DNA of 53,755 bases from positions 1 through 53,755 of the forward strand of contig JAADGG010000071.1 of NCBI GenBank assembly GCA_013152485.1, given 5' to 3'. The DNA is from Nitrospirota bacterium. GTDB taxonomy: Bacteria; Nitrospirota; Thermodesulfovibrionia; Thermodesulfovibrionales; JdFR-85. Shown here piece by piece: positions 34,534 through 43,070 of the stretch. A program made the translations under genes and the position numbers. The notes below the pieces were generated by a model, which saw only the letters and a list, made by a program, of their open reading frames with translations, was not told where the DNA came from and ran no database searches. How positions within the stretch are numbered: the stretch's first letter is position 1; every line of letters begins with the position of its first letter.

Positions 34534-35724
34534 ATGGTATCGGAGAGAGCAAAGAGGGTCAAACCATCCCCAACACTCGCTATGGATACAAAGGCAAAAG
34601 AGATGAAGTCCCAGGGTATCGATGTGATCAGTTTCGGCGTAGGAGAACCCGACTTTGATACACCTGACAACATAAAAGAGGCCGCCATAAAGGCGATCCG
34701 GGAAGGACACACAAAATATACCCCTGTGGGCGGCGTTCCCCAGCTCAAGGATGCCATAGCAGAGAAACTCCTCAACGACAACGGCCTCACATATAAGAGA
34801 GAGGAGATAATCGTCTCATGCGGGGCGAAGCACACCCTCTACAACATAGCGCAGGCCATCCTGAGCCCGGGAGATGAAGTCGTCATCCCGTCTCCCTACT
34901 GGGTCTCCTACCCCGCCCAGGTGCTCCTCAACGATGCAACCCCCGTCTTTGTCAGGACGCATGAAGAGGCCGGTTTCATGCTCGACCCTGATGAACTCGA
35001 GAAGCACATAACCGGCAGGACGAAAGCCATCATACTCAACTACCCTTCCAATCCCACCGGCCTCGGATATGACCGTGCCGCACTCGAGGCGATCGCCGAA
35101 GTTGCAGTGAAGAACGACATATATATAATCTCCGACGAGATATACGAGAAACTCCTCTACGACGGTGCCGAGCATACGAGCATCGCTTCCCTCTCGGAAG
35201 AGGTGAAGGCACACACCATAGTGGTCAACGGCCTCTCAAAATCGCATGCCATGACCGGATGGAGGATCGGTTATGCCGCAGGGCCCGAGGATATCGTAAA
35301 GGCCATGACCAAGATCCAGAGCCAGTCCACCTCGAACCCTGCATCCATCGCCCAGTGGGCCGCGATTGAGGCGTTGAAGGGGCCCCAGGACTTCATCAGG
35401 ACGATGGTCGAAGAGTTTGACAGGCGGAGGAGGTTCCTCGTCGAGGCACTGAACGCCATAGACGGCATACAGTGCCGCATGCCGACCGGGGCCTTCTATG
35501 TGTTTCCAAATGTCTCCGGAATAATCGGCAAGAGTTGCGGTGACAGGACGATAGATGACTCCTCGGCCCTTGCACTCTACCTGCTCGAAGAGGCGAGGGT
35601 CGCCCTCGTGCCCGGCAGTGCATTCGGAGCAGAGGGGTATATAAGGATCTCCTACGCCACGTCCATGGAGAACATAAGAAAGGCAGTGGAAAGGATAGGG
35701 GAAGCCGTTGAAAGACTCTCCTGA
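34534..35724 (+). CDS. aspC: Aspartate/aromatic aminotransferase, class I
   Basis: A 396-residue PLP enzyme of aminotransferase subgroup Ib. The catalytic lysine is Lys236 in NGLSKSHAMTGWRIG. Asp201 and Tyr204 contact the cofactor, and NYPSNPTG binds the substrate carboxylate. It is likely to interconvert aspartate and oxaloacetate; some subgroup-Ib enzymes also transaminate prephenate. The ATG at 34534 has GGAGG 5 nt upstream; a longer frame from 34483 begins right behind the -10 box and is rejected. It overlaps era by 17 bp. Confidence 0.92.
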   Translation: MVSERAKRVKPSPTLAMDTKAKEMKSQGIDVISFGVGEPDFDTPDNIKEAAIKAIREGHTKYTPVGGVPQLKDAIAEKLLNDNGLTYKREEIIVSCGAKHTLYNIAQAILSPGDEVVIPSPYWVSYPAQVLLNDATPVFVRTHEEAGFMLDPDELEKHITGRTKAIILNYPSNPTGLGYDRAALEAIAEVAVKNDIYIISDEIYEKLLYDGAEHTSIASLSEEVKAHTIVVNGLSKSHAMTGWRIGYAAGPEDIVKAMTKIQSQSTSNPASIAQWAAIEALKGPQDFIRTMVEEFDRRRRFLVEALNAIDGIQCRMPTGAFYVFPNVSGIIGKSCGDRTIDDSSALALYLLEEARVALVPGSAFGAEGYIRISYATSMENIRKAVERIGEAVERLS

Positions 35725-36607
35725 CAGTGGTTTCCGCTCAGGCTACGTCTCCATACTGGGAAGGCCCAATGTGGGGAAGTCCACCCTGCTCAACAGCATC
35801 CTCGGTGAAAAGGTCGCCATAGTAACGGACAAGCCGCAGACGACGAGAAACAGGATAATCGGCGTCAGGACGACCCCTTCGGCTCAGATCGTCTTCATAG
35901 ATACCCCCGGGATACACAAGCCGGTGGAGAGGCTCGGTGAATTCATGGTGAAAGAGGCATTGGAGAGTCTCAAGGAGGTGGACATAGTCCTCATGATGGT
36001 CGAACCGAGAATGCCCCGCAGGGAAGAGGCCGCAATAATCGACCTTCTGAAACAGAGAAAGAACCTGTCCGTATTCCTTCTGATCAACAAGATCGACACG
36101 GTCAGGAAAGCGGAACTGCTTCCTGTCATCGAGAAATACACGGCCCTCCATCCATTCAACGAGATAATCCCCGTCTCCGCACTGAAGGGAGACGGCCTTG
36201 ACATCGTCCTCGACAAAATCATCGAGTACCTGCCGGAAGGTCCGAAGTATTATCCCGACGACATATTCACGGACCAGCTCGAGCGGTTCATGGTGGCAGA
36301 GATAATCCGTGAGAAGATAATGAGCCTTACGGAGGAGGAGATACCCTATTCAGTGGCGGTCGAGGTGGTTCAATGGGAGGAGAAGGAGGAAATGGTCGTG
36401 ATAAATGCAAACATATATGTTGAAAAAGAGAGCCAAAAAGGTATAATAATAGGTAAGAGGGGTTCAATGCTCAAAGCGATCGGGATTGCATCGAGAGAGG
36501 AGATCGAGGACTTGCTCAATACGAAGGTTTACATAGACCTGTGGGTGAAGGTCAAGAAGGACTGGAAAAAGAAGGCGGGTACATTGAGGGAGTTAGGGTA
36601 TCGGTAA
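35708..36607 (+). CDS. era: GTPase Era
   Basis: A 299-residue GTPase that binds 16S rRNA and helps 30S assembly. G1 is GRPNVGKST (18-26), G3 is DTPGIHKP and G4 is NKID. The C-terminal KH domain contains the IGKRGSMLKAIG loop. The start is TTG at 35708 inside the aminotransferase end, the only start that keeps the family N-terminus. Its stop overlaps the DUF151 gene as TAATG. Confidence 0.95.
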   Translation: MKDSPDSGFRSGYVSILGRPNVGKSTLLNSILGEKVAIVTDKPQTTRNRIIGVRTTPSAQIVFIDTPGIHKPVERLGEFMVKEALESLKEVDIVLMMVEPRMPRREEAAIIDLLKQRKNLSVFLLINKIDTVRKAELLPVIEKYTALHPFNEIIPVSALKGDGLDIVLDKIIEYLPEGPKYYPDDIFTDQLERFMVAEIIREKIMSLTEEEIPYSVAVEVVQWEEKEEMVVINANIYVEKESQKGIIIGKRGSMLKAIGIASREEIEDLLNTKVYIDLWVKVKKDWKKKAGTLRELGYR

Positions 36608-37059
36608 TGCTTATCCAGATGAAGGTAGAAGGTCTGCTGTTCGATCCGAGAAGCGGTATGTACATCCTTCTGCTCAAGGAGATCGAGGGAAACCAGACCC
36701 TGCCGATCTGGATCGGAAAACCTGAAGCAGATTCCATCGCCCTCGCCCTCGGCCGCGTCATAACGCCGAGGCCCCTGACCCACGATCTGCTGAAGAACAT
36801 CCTGACGACACTCAATGTCGGAATATCGAGGATAGTGGTCACGGATATAATCGACAACACGTATTACGCCAGCCTATACCTGCACGACGGCTCAAAGGAG
36901 ATCCCGGTGGACTCAAGACCCAGCGACGCCGTCGCCATCGCCTTGAGGCTCCATGTGCCGATATTTGTTGAAGACGACATACTGGAGAAGAGGCATACCG
37001 ACGAGTTGGAGGAGTGGCTGAAGAACCTGAAACCTGAAGACTTCGGGAATATAATGTAG
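36607..37059 (+). CDS. DUF151 bifunctional nuclease family protein
   Basis: A 150-residue protein of the DUF151/BFN family; characterised members have both RNase and DNase activity. Signatures are LPIWIGKPEADSIALAL near residues 35-50 and VDSRPSDAVAIALR near residues 99-112. It starts at 36607 through a TAATG overlap with era; an upstream in-frame ATG at 36541 lies in the Era KH domain and is rejected. The era-DUF151-recO order suggests an RNA/DNA maintenance operon. Confidence 0.87.
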   Translation: MLIQMKVEGLLFDPRSGMYILLLKEIEGNQTLPIWIGKPEADSIALALGRVITPRPLTHDLLKNILTTLNVGISRIVVTDIIDNTYYASLYLHDGSKEIPVDSRPSDAVAIALRLHVPIFVEDDILEKRHTDELEEWLKNLKPEDFGNIM

Positions 37060-37105
37060 CGTACGTGCTCCGGAGCAGACCTTCAGCCGGCATTCTATCC
37101 GAATA

Positions 37106-37846
37106 ATGTTGAAAAAGACAACGGGTATCGTCCTGAGAAACAGGCCCCACCTTGATGCCGATCTTATCGTAACCTACCTTACACCCTGTTGCGGAGTGCT
37201 CAGCCTGTATGCAAAGAGCCCCAGAAAGGTCGGAAGCAGGTTCGGAAGCAGTCTGGAGCCTCTCACATATGCGAGGATCGGCTACTTCGGTAAAGAGCAG
37301 GCGGCCCTGCCACGCCTGACACAGTCGGACATAGTGAAACCGTTCAGCATTCTGAGGGAAGACACCACGGCCTTCATAAGGATATCAGAGGCCCTCGAGC
37401 TGACACTGAGGCTGCTTCCGGAGAGGGAGCCCAACAGGACGGCCTTTCCGCTCCTGCTAAACCTGCTTGCCTCACTTGAGCAGGAGCCCGGGAATCCACT
37501 CCATTTGACCTTCTACAAGCTGCGCCTGCTGTCCATCGCAGGGTTTGCACCAAGGGTGGGACGGTGTACGAGGTGCGGGAAAACAGCCGGGAGGTTCTAC
37601 TTCAGTGACGGAAGCACGCTCTGCAGCGCCTGTGCAGGTCCTGCCGGCGGATTCATGGAGCTCAGTCCCCCCGTGCAGAGCGTCTACAACTACCTCCTGA
37701 GAACCGGCCCGGAAACTGTAAAACGCCTGAGGTTGACCGACGAGGTCCTTGCAGGGCTTGAAGCGCTGATAAACTCTCATATAAACTATACTGTAGTGGG
37801 GAGGCTGAATACCAGAGAGTTCGCAGAAGGGCTCAGGTCCTTGTAG
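37106..37846 (+). CDS. recO: DNA repair protein RecO
   Basis: A 246-residue protein of the RecFOR pathway that loads RecA at gaps. An N-terminal OB fold (about 1-80) begins KKTTGIVLRNRPHLDADLIV. A helical domain and a zinc finger with Cys154, Cys157, Cys173 and Cys176 follow. It follows DUF151 by 46 bp in the era operon, a common linkage. Confidence 0.92.
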   Translation: MLKKTTGIVLRNRPHLDADLIVTYLTPCCGVLSLYAKSPRKVGSRFGSSLEPLTYARIGYFGKEQAALPRLTQSDIVKPFSILREDTTAFIRISEALELTLRLLPEREPNRTAFPLLLNLLASLEQEPGNPLHLTFYKLRLLSIAGFAPRVGRCTRCGKTAGRFYFSDGSTLCSACAGPAGGFMELSPPVQSVYNYLLRTGPETVKRLRLTDEVLAGLEALINSHINYTVVGRLNTREFAEGLRSL

Positions 37847-37963
37847 CCTTTCGATGCCTCCTGCTCCTTGTATCTTTACAGAGACCGGTATCATAAACCG
37901 TTCGATTTAGGTTAAAATTATCCTTGGAACCCGCAGCTGCATACTAAAGGTCATGAGGAAGCC

Positions 37964-38413
37964 GTGAAAGGAAGAAGGGGAACGATAAGGGACCTCATAT
38001 CCATCCAGGAAAGGGTGAACCGATTGTTCGAAGATGTCCTTGTCGACATGGAGTCAACAGGGGAGGGCGGGTCCGTCTCCTGGTCTCCACGCGTAGACAT
38101 CTACGAGACAGACGACGAATTTGTAGTAAATGCCGAGCTTCCGGGCGTAAACGAGAAGGCCCTGGACATCAAGGTCGAGGGAAATACGCTCGTCATAAAG
38201 GGTTACAGGCCGCATGTGCACGGTATGTCTTCAGAGGAAAGCGGAGGGAGATACCATATGGTAGAGCGTACGTACGGTGCCTTCAAGAGGTCTTTTCTTC
38301 TTCCCGAAGGCGTTGACGCCGCCGGGATAACGGCAATGCTCAGGGACGGAGTCCTCACGATCGTGTTACCCAAGAGGTCGAAAGAGCCGGCAAAGAATAT
38401 AAGGATAGACTGA
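37964..38413 (+). CDS. Small heat-shock protein, Hsp20 family
   Basis: A 149-residue ATP-independent holdase. The alpha-crystallin domain starts at about residue 42 (SPRVDIYETDDEFVVNAELPGV) and ends with the MLRDGVLTIVLPK strand. The C-terminal anchoring motif is reduced to NIRID. The start is GTG at 37964 with TGAGG upstream. No heat-shock operator (CIRCE) is visible in the 117-bp spacer before it. Confidence 0.93.
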   Translation: MKGRRGTIRDLISIQERVNRLFEDVLVDMESTGEGGSVSWSPRVDIYETDDEFVVNAELPGVNEKALDIKVEGNTLVIKGYRPHVHGMSSEESGGRYHMVERTYGAFKRSFLLPEGVDAAGITAMLRDGVLTIVLPKRSKEPAKNIRID

Positions 38414-38422
38414 AGGCATGGC

Positions 38423-39001
38423 ATGCTGAGCGCAAAACTGGGACATTTCCTCGACAAGCCGCTGGAGCCCATCGCAAGGCGGATACGGCTGACACCGAAT
38501 TTTTTCACCGCCTCCGGCTTCCTCGTTACGGTTGCAGCCGCGGTCACGATACCCGTCAACCCCAAAGCCGGCGGTGTGCTTATACTGGTCGGCGGAGCCT
38601 TTGACGTGCTCGATGGAGTCGTGGCAAGGACGAACGGAAAGGTGACCGACTTCGGAGCCTTTCTCGACTCTGTGCTCGACCGCTACTCGGATGCGTTCCT
38701 GTTTCTCGCCATCGCCTGGTACATGATGCTCGAGGGGGAGCGGACGGGCGTCTTTCTCAGCATAGGGGCCCTTGTTGGTGCATTTCTCATCAGCTACGCA
38801 AGGGCGAGGGCCGGCGCACTCGGCAGGAACTGCCATACAGGCATAATGGAACGTCCTGAACGGATAATCCTCATCGCAGTGGCATGTTTCACGGGATATT
38901 TCCTGCCCGTGCTCTGGATACTGTTCATCTTGACCCACCTCACGGTAATTCAGCGGATCCTCCACGTAAAAAAGACCTGTCAGAACGATACCGTCCGATA
39001 A
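38423..39001 (+). CDS. CDP-alcohol phosphatidyltransferase family protein
   Basis: A 192-residue integral membrane enzyme with about six membrane segments. The motif D-x2-DG-x2-AR-x8-G-x3-D-x3-D is complete, from DVLDGVVAR to FLDSVLD. The compact size and the MERPERIILIA segment are closer to archaetidylinositol-phosphate or phosphatidylinositol-phosphate synthases than to PgsA, so the headgroup alcohol is uncertain. It lies 9 bp after hsp20. This is the second enzyme of this family in the window, after pssA. Confidence 0.85.
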   Translation: MLSAKLGHFLDKPLEPIARRIRLTPNFFTASGFLVTVAAAVTIPVNPKAGGVLILVGGAFDVLDGVVARTNGKVTDFGAFLDSVLDRYSDAFLFLAIAWYMMLEGERTGVFLSIGALVGAFLISYARARAGALGRNCHTGIMERPERIILIAVACFTGYFLPVLWILFILTHLTVIQRILHVKKTCQNDTVR

Positions 39002-39008
39002 ACAGCGC

Positions 39009-39142
39009 AAGTCCTTACAGGACAGGGGATATTAATTTTTCGTCTCATCTTAGACGTACACTCCTGTACGTCTCCGAGGCAATTTTGCGTGCCTGCCGTC
39101 ACGGCAAGCACCACTGCAAAATTAAAATCCGCTCAAAATTAT
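39009..39142. repeat. Hairpin-rich mobile-type element, copy 2, right end degraded
   Basis: It opens with hairpin GTCCT-TAC-AGGAC (39011-39023) and the same 20-bp end as copy 1, at 39020-39039, with one base different. A perfect 9-bp stem with 4-nt loop follows at 39052-39073 (AGACGTACA/TGTACGTCT), then CTCCGAGG-AATTTTGC, a second hairpin (39089-39111) and the shared block ATCCGCTCAAAATTA. The terminal inverted repeat of copy 1 is missing. It begins 8 bp after the phosphotransferase stop. Confidence 0.72.
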
Positions 39143-39382
39143 TACACCGGCAATAAAACACCATTCCATAATTGTATGACAGGGACGCCCGTGGGGTTCT
39201 TCTGCTGTATACACACCGTCCTGTCATGGGGTATAATAAACTACGCACAGTGACGATCAGAACGACCGGGCCTTTCCCGGCCTGTCTGTTGCAAATGCAT
39301 TTTTGACAAAAGCCCCTGGCTGCTCGTTGATCTTTCAGGTTGCGTTTTATTGCATAAGCATAATTCTCTTCAAAGCCGTGTT
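39143..39382 (+). other. Intergenic leader before the sulfotransferase
   Basis: A 240-bp stretch without a gene. It has TATAAT at 39232-39237 (no extended TG, poor -35), a CCGGG-CCTTT-CCCGG hairpin near 39266-39280 without a good U-tract, and TTGACA at 39303-39308 without a matching -10. Together with repeat copy 2, the gene-free interval is about 380 bp. Confidence 0.4.
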
Positions 39383-40204
39383 ATGGGACCAGACTTTCTA
39401 TGCATCGGGACATATCGTGCCGGGACCACCTGGCTGTACAGGGTGCTCAGGGAACATCCCGATATCTTTCTTCCTGACGAGAAGGAACTGATGTTCTTCA
39501 GTCATCACTACGACAAGGGGATAGAATGGTACGAGAAGTTCTTTGAAGGCCGCCGCGGGGAAAAGTGCGCCGGAGACATATCTCCGACCTATCTGAGCTC
39601 GCCGCAGGCAGCGGGGCGCATCTACAGGCACTTTCCGGATGTGAAACTGATCGTATCGTTGCGCAATCCACCGGATCAGGTGTACTCGTTGTACAAACTG
39701 TGGATCTCCAGGGGGTATACGGACAAGGACATAATGACCGCCATAGAGGAGGAGGACGAGTTTCTGGACAACATCCTCTACTGGAGACACCTTTCGAGGT
39801 ATCTCGAGTTCTTTGACCGGGACGACATCCTGGTCCTGTTCTTTGAAGATCTCAAGGAGGATCCGAAGGCGTATCTCAAACAGGTCTATGACTTTCTGGA
39901 AGTCGAGGAGCGCTATCCTGAAAGCATCTACGAAAAATACAATCAGTTCAGGGAGCCGCGGAACATGATGATCGAGAAGGTGATAACCGGTACCGGTGAC
40001 CTGCTCCGAAGGCTGAGACTCCTCAAGTTCAAGTCTTTCCTCAACAGGCTCGGAGTCAGCGAGTGGATAAAGAAGTTCAATACCAGGGGGGCGGAAAAGG
40101 ACGAAATCCCCGGAGACGTCCGCGTACGCATAAACGAACACGTAAGAGACGACAAGCGAAGGCTTGAAGAGTTCCTGGGCAGGGACCTGTCCTTCTGGAA
40201 GTGA
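39383..40204 (+). CDS. PAPS-dependent sulfotransferase domain protein
   Basis: A 273-residue sulfotransferase. The 5'-phosphosulfate loop is CIGTYRAGTTWLYRVLREHP (7-26). The 3'-phosphate site is in IVSLRNPPDQVYSLY, with Arg94 and Ser102. It should move sulfate from PAPS to a carbohydrate, lipid or small molecule; the acceptor is unknown. Such genes are patchy in bacteria and often belong to surface polysaccharide or lipid decoration. No glycan genes are adjacent; surE follows 13 bp later. The ATG at 39383 lacks a clear ribosome site, and TTG 39350 is an alternative. Confidence 0.83.
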   Translation: MGPDFLCIGTYRAGTTWLYRVLREHPDIFLPDEKELMFFSHHYDKGIEWYEKFFEGRRGEKCAGDISPTYLSSPQAAGRIYRHFPDVKLIVSLRNPPDQVYSLYKLWISRGYTDKDIMTAIEEEDEFLDNILYWRHLSRYLEFFDRDDILVLFFEDLKEDPKAYLKQVYDFLEVEERYPESIYEKYNQFREPRNMMIEKVITGTGDLLRRLRLLKFKSFLNRLGVSEWIKKFNTRGAEKDEIPGDVRVRINEHVRDDKRRLEEFLGRDLSFWK

Positions 40205-40217
40205 GAGGAGCAAAGCA

Positions 40218-40976
40218 ATGCCGATCATACTGGTTACGAATGACGACGGGATCCAGTCGGAGGGCCTGATGGCCCTGTACAGGGCGATGCAGGAGATCGC
40301 AGACGCATACATCGTGGCACCCGACAGGGAGAAGAGTGCCGTCAGCCACGCCCTCACCATGCATAGGCCGCTCAGGGTCGAAAAGGTAAAGGAGAGGATG
40401 TATACCGTGAACGGGACTCCGACTGACTGTGTCGTGGTGGCGGTCGAAAAGGTATTGCCTGAAAAGCCGGTCATGGTTATATCGGGCATAAATCGAGGCG
40501 CGAACCTCGGTGACGACATCACCTACTCCGGGACCGTCTCTGCTGCAATAGAGGGGACGATTTTCGGCATCCCCTCCGTGGCGGTCTCCACGCCCTTCAC
40601 CGAAGAGAAGGAGATATGTTTCGAGACCGCTGCAGGCTTTTCCAGGAGGCTCGTCCGCTTTGTCCTGGAAGGCGGGCTTCCGCCGGATACGCTCCTGAAC
40701 GTAAACGTGCCGGACCTGCCGGAGGCCGAGATAAAGGGTGTCAAGTTCACAAGGCAGGGCAAGAGGGTCTATGACAACGCGATCCACGAGACCTTCGATC
40801 CCTGGGGAAGGAAACACTTCTGGATAGGCGGGGGCACGCCTTCGTGGGAAGAGGGCAATGATACCGACTTCAGTGCGGTCACCAGTGGATATATCTCCAT
40901 AACCCCCATACATCTCGACCTCACCAATTACGAGGCACTCGCATATCTGCGGGAGAACTGGAGGGACCTTGCCTGA
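40218..40976 (+). CDS. surE: 5'/3'-nucleotidase SurE
   Basis: A 252-residue nucleoside-monophosphate phosphatase. The metal-binding VTNDDG is at residues 6-11, followed by APDREKSAVSHALT, SGINRGANLGDDITYSGTVSAA and VNVPDLP. The ATG at 40218 has GAGAGGAG upstream; a longer frame starting at 40164 lies in the sulfotransferase. It overlaps the next gene by 8 bp and is two genes from pcm, the classical surE-pcm linkage. Confidence 0.95.
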   Translation: MPIILVTNDDGIQSEGLMALYRAMQEIADAYIVAPDREKSAVSHALTMHRPLRVEKVKERMYTVNGTPTDCVVVAVEKVLPEKPVMVISGINRGANLGDDITYSGTVSAAIEGTIFGIPSVAVSTPFTEEKEICFETAAGFSRRLVRFVLEGGLPPDTLLNVNVPDLPEAEIKGVKFTRQGKRVYDNAIHETFDPWGRKHFWIGGGTPSWEEGNDTDFSAVTSGYISITPIHLDLTNYEALAYLRENWRDLA

Positions 40977-42360
40977 TACGAAAGAGACTTACGACGTCAT
41001 AATCATAGGCGCCGGACCTGCCGGCATCTTTGCAGTGCTCGAGCTGCTGAAAGAGGCGCCACGGTTGAAGATACTCCTGATCGAGAAGGGCAGGGACATA
41101 GAGCAGAGAAGGTGCCCGCTGATGCAGGGGAAGAGCTCCTGTGCATCCTGCTCCGTGTGTGACCTGCTGAGCGGATGGGGCGGGGCAGGGGCGTTCAGTG
41201 ACGGCAAGCTGAGCCTCTCCTCCGAGGTGGGGGGACACCTTTCAAGATACGTACCGAAGGAGACCCTCGAGGGGCTTATCAAGTATGTGGACGATGTCTA
41301 CATACAATACGGCGCCCCGGAAAAGGTTTTCGGTGAAGCCTCGGAGGAGATCGAACGGATAAAAAACCTTGCATCCAAGAACGACCTGCTCTTCGTTCAC
41401 ACAAGGATAAGACATATCGGAACAGAACGGTGCAAGGAGCTCCTTAAACGGATGCGGATATTCATCGACGAAAAGATAGACGTGATCTTCAACAACAAGG
41501 TGACGAGGATACTGACCGACGGTGCGCGGGCCACGGGAGTGAAATTGATGACCGGAGAGGAGTACAGGGGGAGGTTTATCCTGTCGGCTCCGGGCCGTGA
41601 GGGATCGAGATGGCTCGAGAGGGAGGCCAAGAGGCTGAAATTGACGCTCCTGAACAATGCCGTGGATGTGGGAGTGCGGGTCGAGGTGCCTGCATCCGTG
41701 ATGGAACCACTGACCTCCGTTACTTATGAGCCGAAGCTCATTTATTATTCGAAGGCATTCGACGACAGGGTCAGGACTTTTTGCGTCAATCCCTACGGCG
41801 AGGTCGTCAAGGAGTACCTCAAGGGCGTATGGACGGTGAACGGCCACAGCTATGCACACCGCAAGACCGGCAACACGAACTTTGCCTTGCTCGTGAGCAC
41901 ATACTTCACCGAGCCTTTCAAGGAACCCATATCCTACGGCAGGTATATTGCACGGCTTGCAAACTTCCTCGGACAGGGAGTCATCGTGCAGCGCCTCGGC
42001 GACCTCAGGCGCGGCAGGCGCTCAACCCCTGAGCGGATATCATCGGGCATCGTGGAGCCCACCCTCAAGGATACCACTCCTGGAGACCTCAGCTTCGTCC
42101 TCCCCTACAGGTATCTTACGGATATAATAGAGATGATAGAGGCGCTCGACCGTATCGCCCCGGGTGTCAACTCGAGGCATACCCTGCTGTACGGCGTGGA
42201 GGTCAAGTTCTACTCGATGCAGATAAAGCTGACCCAGGAGCTCGAGACCGAGATAGAAAACCTCTTTGCCATAGGTGACGGTGCAGGGGTGAGCCGGGGG
42301 TTGATCCAGGCATCTGCATCGGGAGTAATGGCGGCACGGGCGGTTCTCGAGAGGATGTAG
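40969..42360 (+). CDS. FAD-dependent dehydrogenase, COG2509-like
   Basis: A 463-residue flavoprotein. The dinucleotide-binding motif is VIIIGAGPAGIFA (10-22), and the C-terminal FAD motif is FAIGDGAGVSRGLIQASASG. A cysteine cluster (CPLMQGKSSCASCSVCDLLSG) near residue 50 and GGAGAFSDGKLSLS are typical of this uncharacterised family. The reaction is not known. The TTG start at 40969 is supported by GGAGG 4 nt upstream and overlaps surE by 8 bp. It sits between surE and pcm. Confidence 0.85.
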   Translation: MPDTKETYDVIIIGAGPAGIFAVLELLKEAPRLKILLIEKGRDIEQRRCPLMQGKSSCASCSVCDLLSGWGGAGAFSDGKLSLSSEVGGHLSRYVPKETLEGLIKYVDDVYIQYGAPEKVFGEASEEIERIKNLASKNDLLFVHTRIRHIGTERCKELLKRMRIFIDEKIDVIFNNKVTRILTDGARATGVKLMTGEEYRGRFILSAPGREGSRWLEREAKRLKLTLLNNAVDVGVRVEVPASVMEPLTSVTYEPKLIYYSKAFDDRVRTFCVNPYGEVVKEYLKGVWTVNGHSYAHRKTGNTNFALLVSTYFTEPFKEPISYGRYIARLANFLGQGVIVQRLGDLRRGRRSTPERISSGIVEPTLKDTTPGDLSFVLPYRYLTDIIEMIEALDRIAPGVNSRHTLLYGVEVKFYSMQIKLTQELETEIENLFAIGDGAGVSRGLIQASASGVMAARAVLERM

Positions 42361-42362
42361 AC

Positions 42363-43004
42363 ATGGATTACGAAGAGCTGAGAAGGCTGATGGTAGAGAC
42401 CCAGCTTGTTCCGAGGGGGATCAGGGACCCGCGTGTGCTGGAGGCGATGTTGAAGGTGCCGCGCCATCTCTTTGTCGACGAGCCAATGCAGCACAGGGCA
42501 TACGACGACATGGCCCTCCCGATCGGCAACGGGCAGACTATCTCACAGCCCTACATGGTTGCGGTGATGACGGAACTGCTCGAGTTGAAGGGGAATGAAC
42601 GGGTGCTCGAGGTGGGAACCGGTTCAGGATACCAGGCAGCCGTACTTGCGGTCCTGGCGGCGGAGGTTTACTCCATCGAGCGTGTGGAGGCACTGGCGGT
42701 AAAGGCCCGGGAGCATCTCAGGAGCTTGGGGTACGACAACGTGCACGTGATAACAGGTGACGGCACCGAGGGGCTGCCTGAAAAGGCCCCTTTCGACAGG
42801 ATCATCATCACTGCCGGCACTCCACAGGTCCCCGAGCCCTTGAAGGAGCAGCTCGGCGAGAACGGCATTCTGGTCGCTCCGGTTGGGGCGCGGTTCAGCC
42901 AGCAGCTCATAAGGCTGAGAAAGACTGCGGACGGAATAACCGAGGAGTACCATACACCGTGCGTGTTCGTGCCACTCGTGGGCAAGTACGGCTGGAAAGA
43001 ATGA
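42363..43004 (+). CDS. pcm: Protein-L-isoaspartate O-methyltransferase
   Basis: A 213-residue repair enzyme that methylates isoaspartyl residues using S-adenosylmethionine. The AdoMet loop is VLEVGTGSGYQAAVLA, preceded by the family signature RHLFVDEPMQHRAYDDMALPIG and QTISQPYMVA. It starts 2 bp after the flavoprotein stop and belongs to the surE unit. Confidence 0.95.
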   Translation: MDYEELRRLMVETQLVPRGIRDPRVLEAMLKVPRHLFVDEPMQHRAYDDMALPIGNGQTISQPYMVAVMTELLELKGNERVLEVGTGSGYQAAVLAVLAAEVYSIERVEALAVKAREHLRSLGYDNVHVITGDGTEGLPEKAPFDRIIITAGTPQVPEPLKEQLGENGILVAPVGARFSQQLIRLRKTADGITEEYHTPCVFVPLVGKYGWKE

Positions 43005-43013
43005 ACCGATGTA

Positions 43014-43022
43014 TGATAGAAT
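43014..43022 (+). promoter_or_regulatory. Candidate extended -10 promoter of ilvBN
   Basis: TGATAGAAT, 48 nt before the ilvB ATG. The short leader shows no leader peptide rich in branched-chain codons and no attenuator hairpins. Confidence 0.4.
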
Positions 43023-43070
43023 TTAGGACTGAGTCAAAACCATAAAGACCTTCAAGGAGTAGAACGGAAG

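Noticed and set aside
43023-43070. Attenuator or leader peptide before ilvB
   Set aside because: The leader is under 50 nt, with no run of Ile/Val/Leu codons and no alternative stems.
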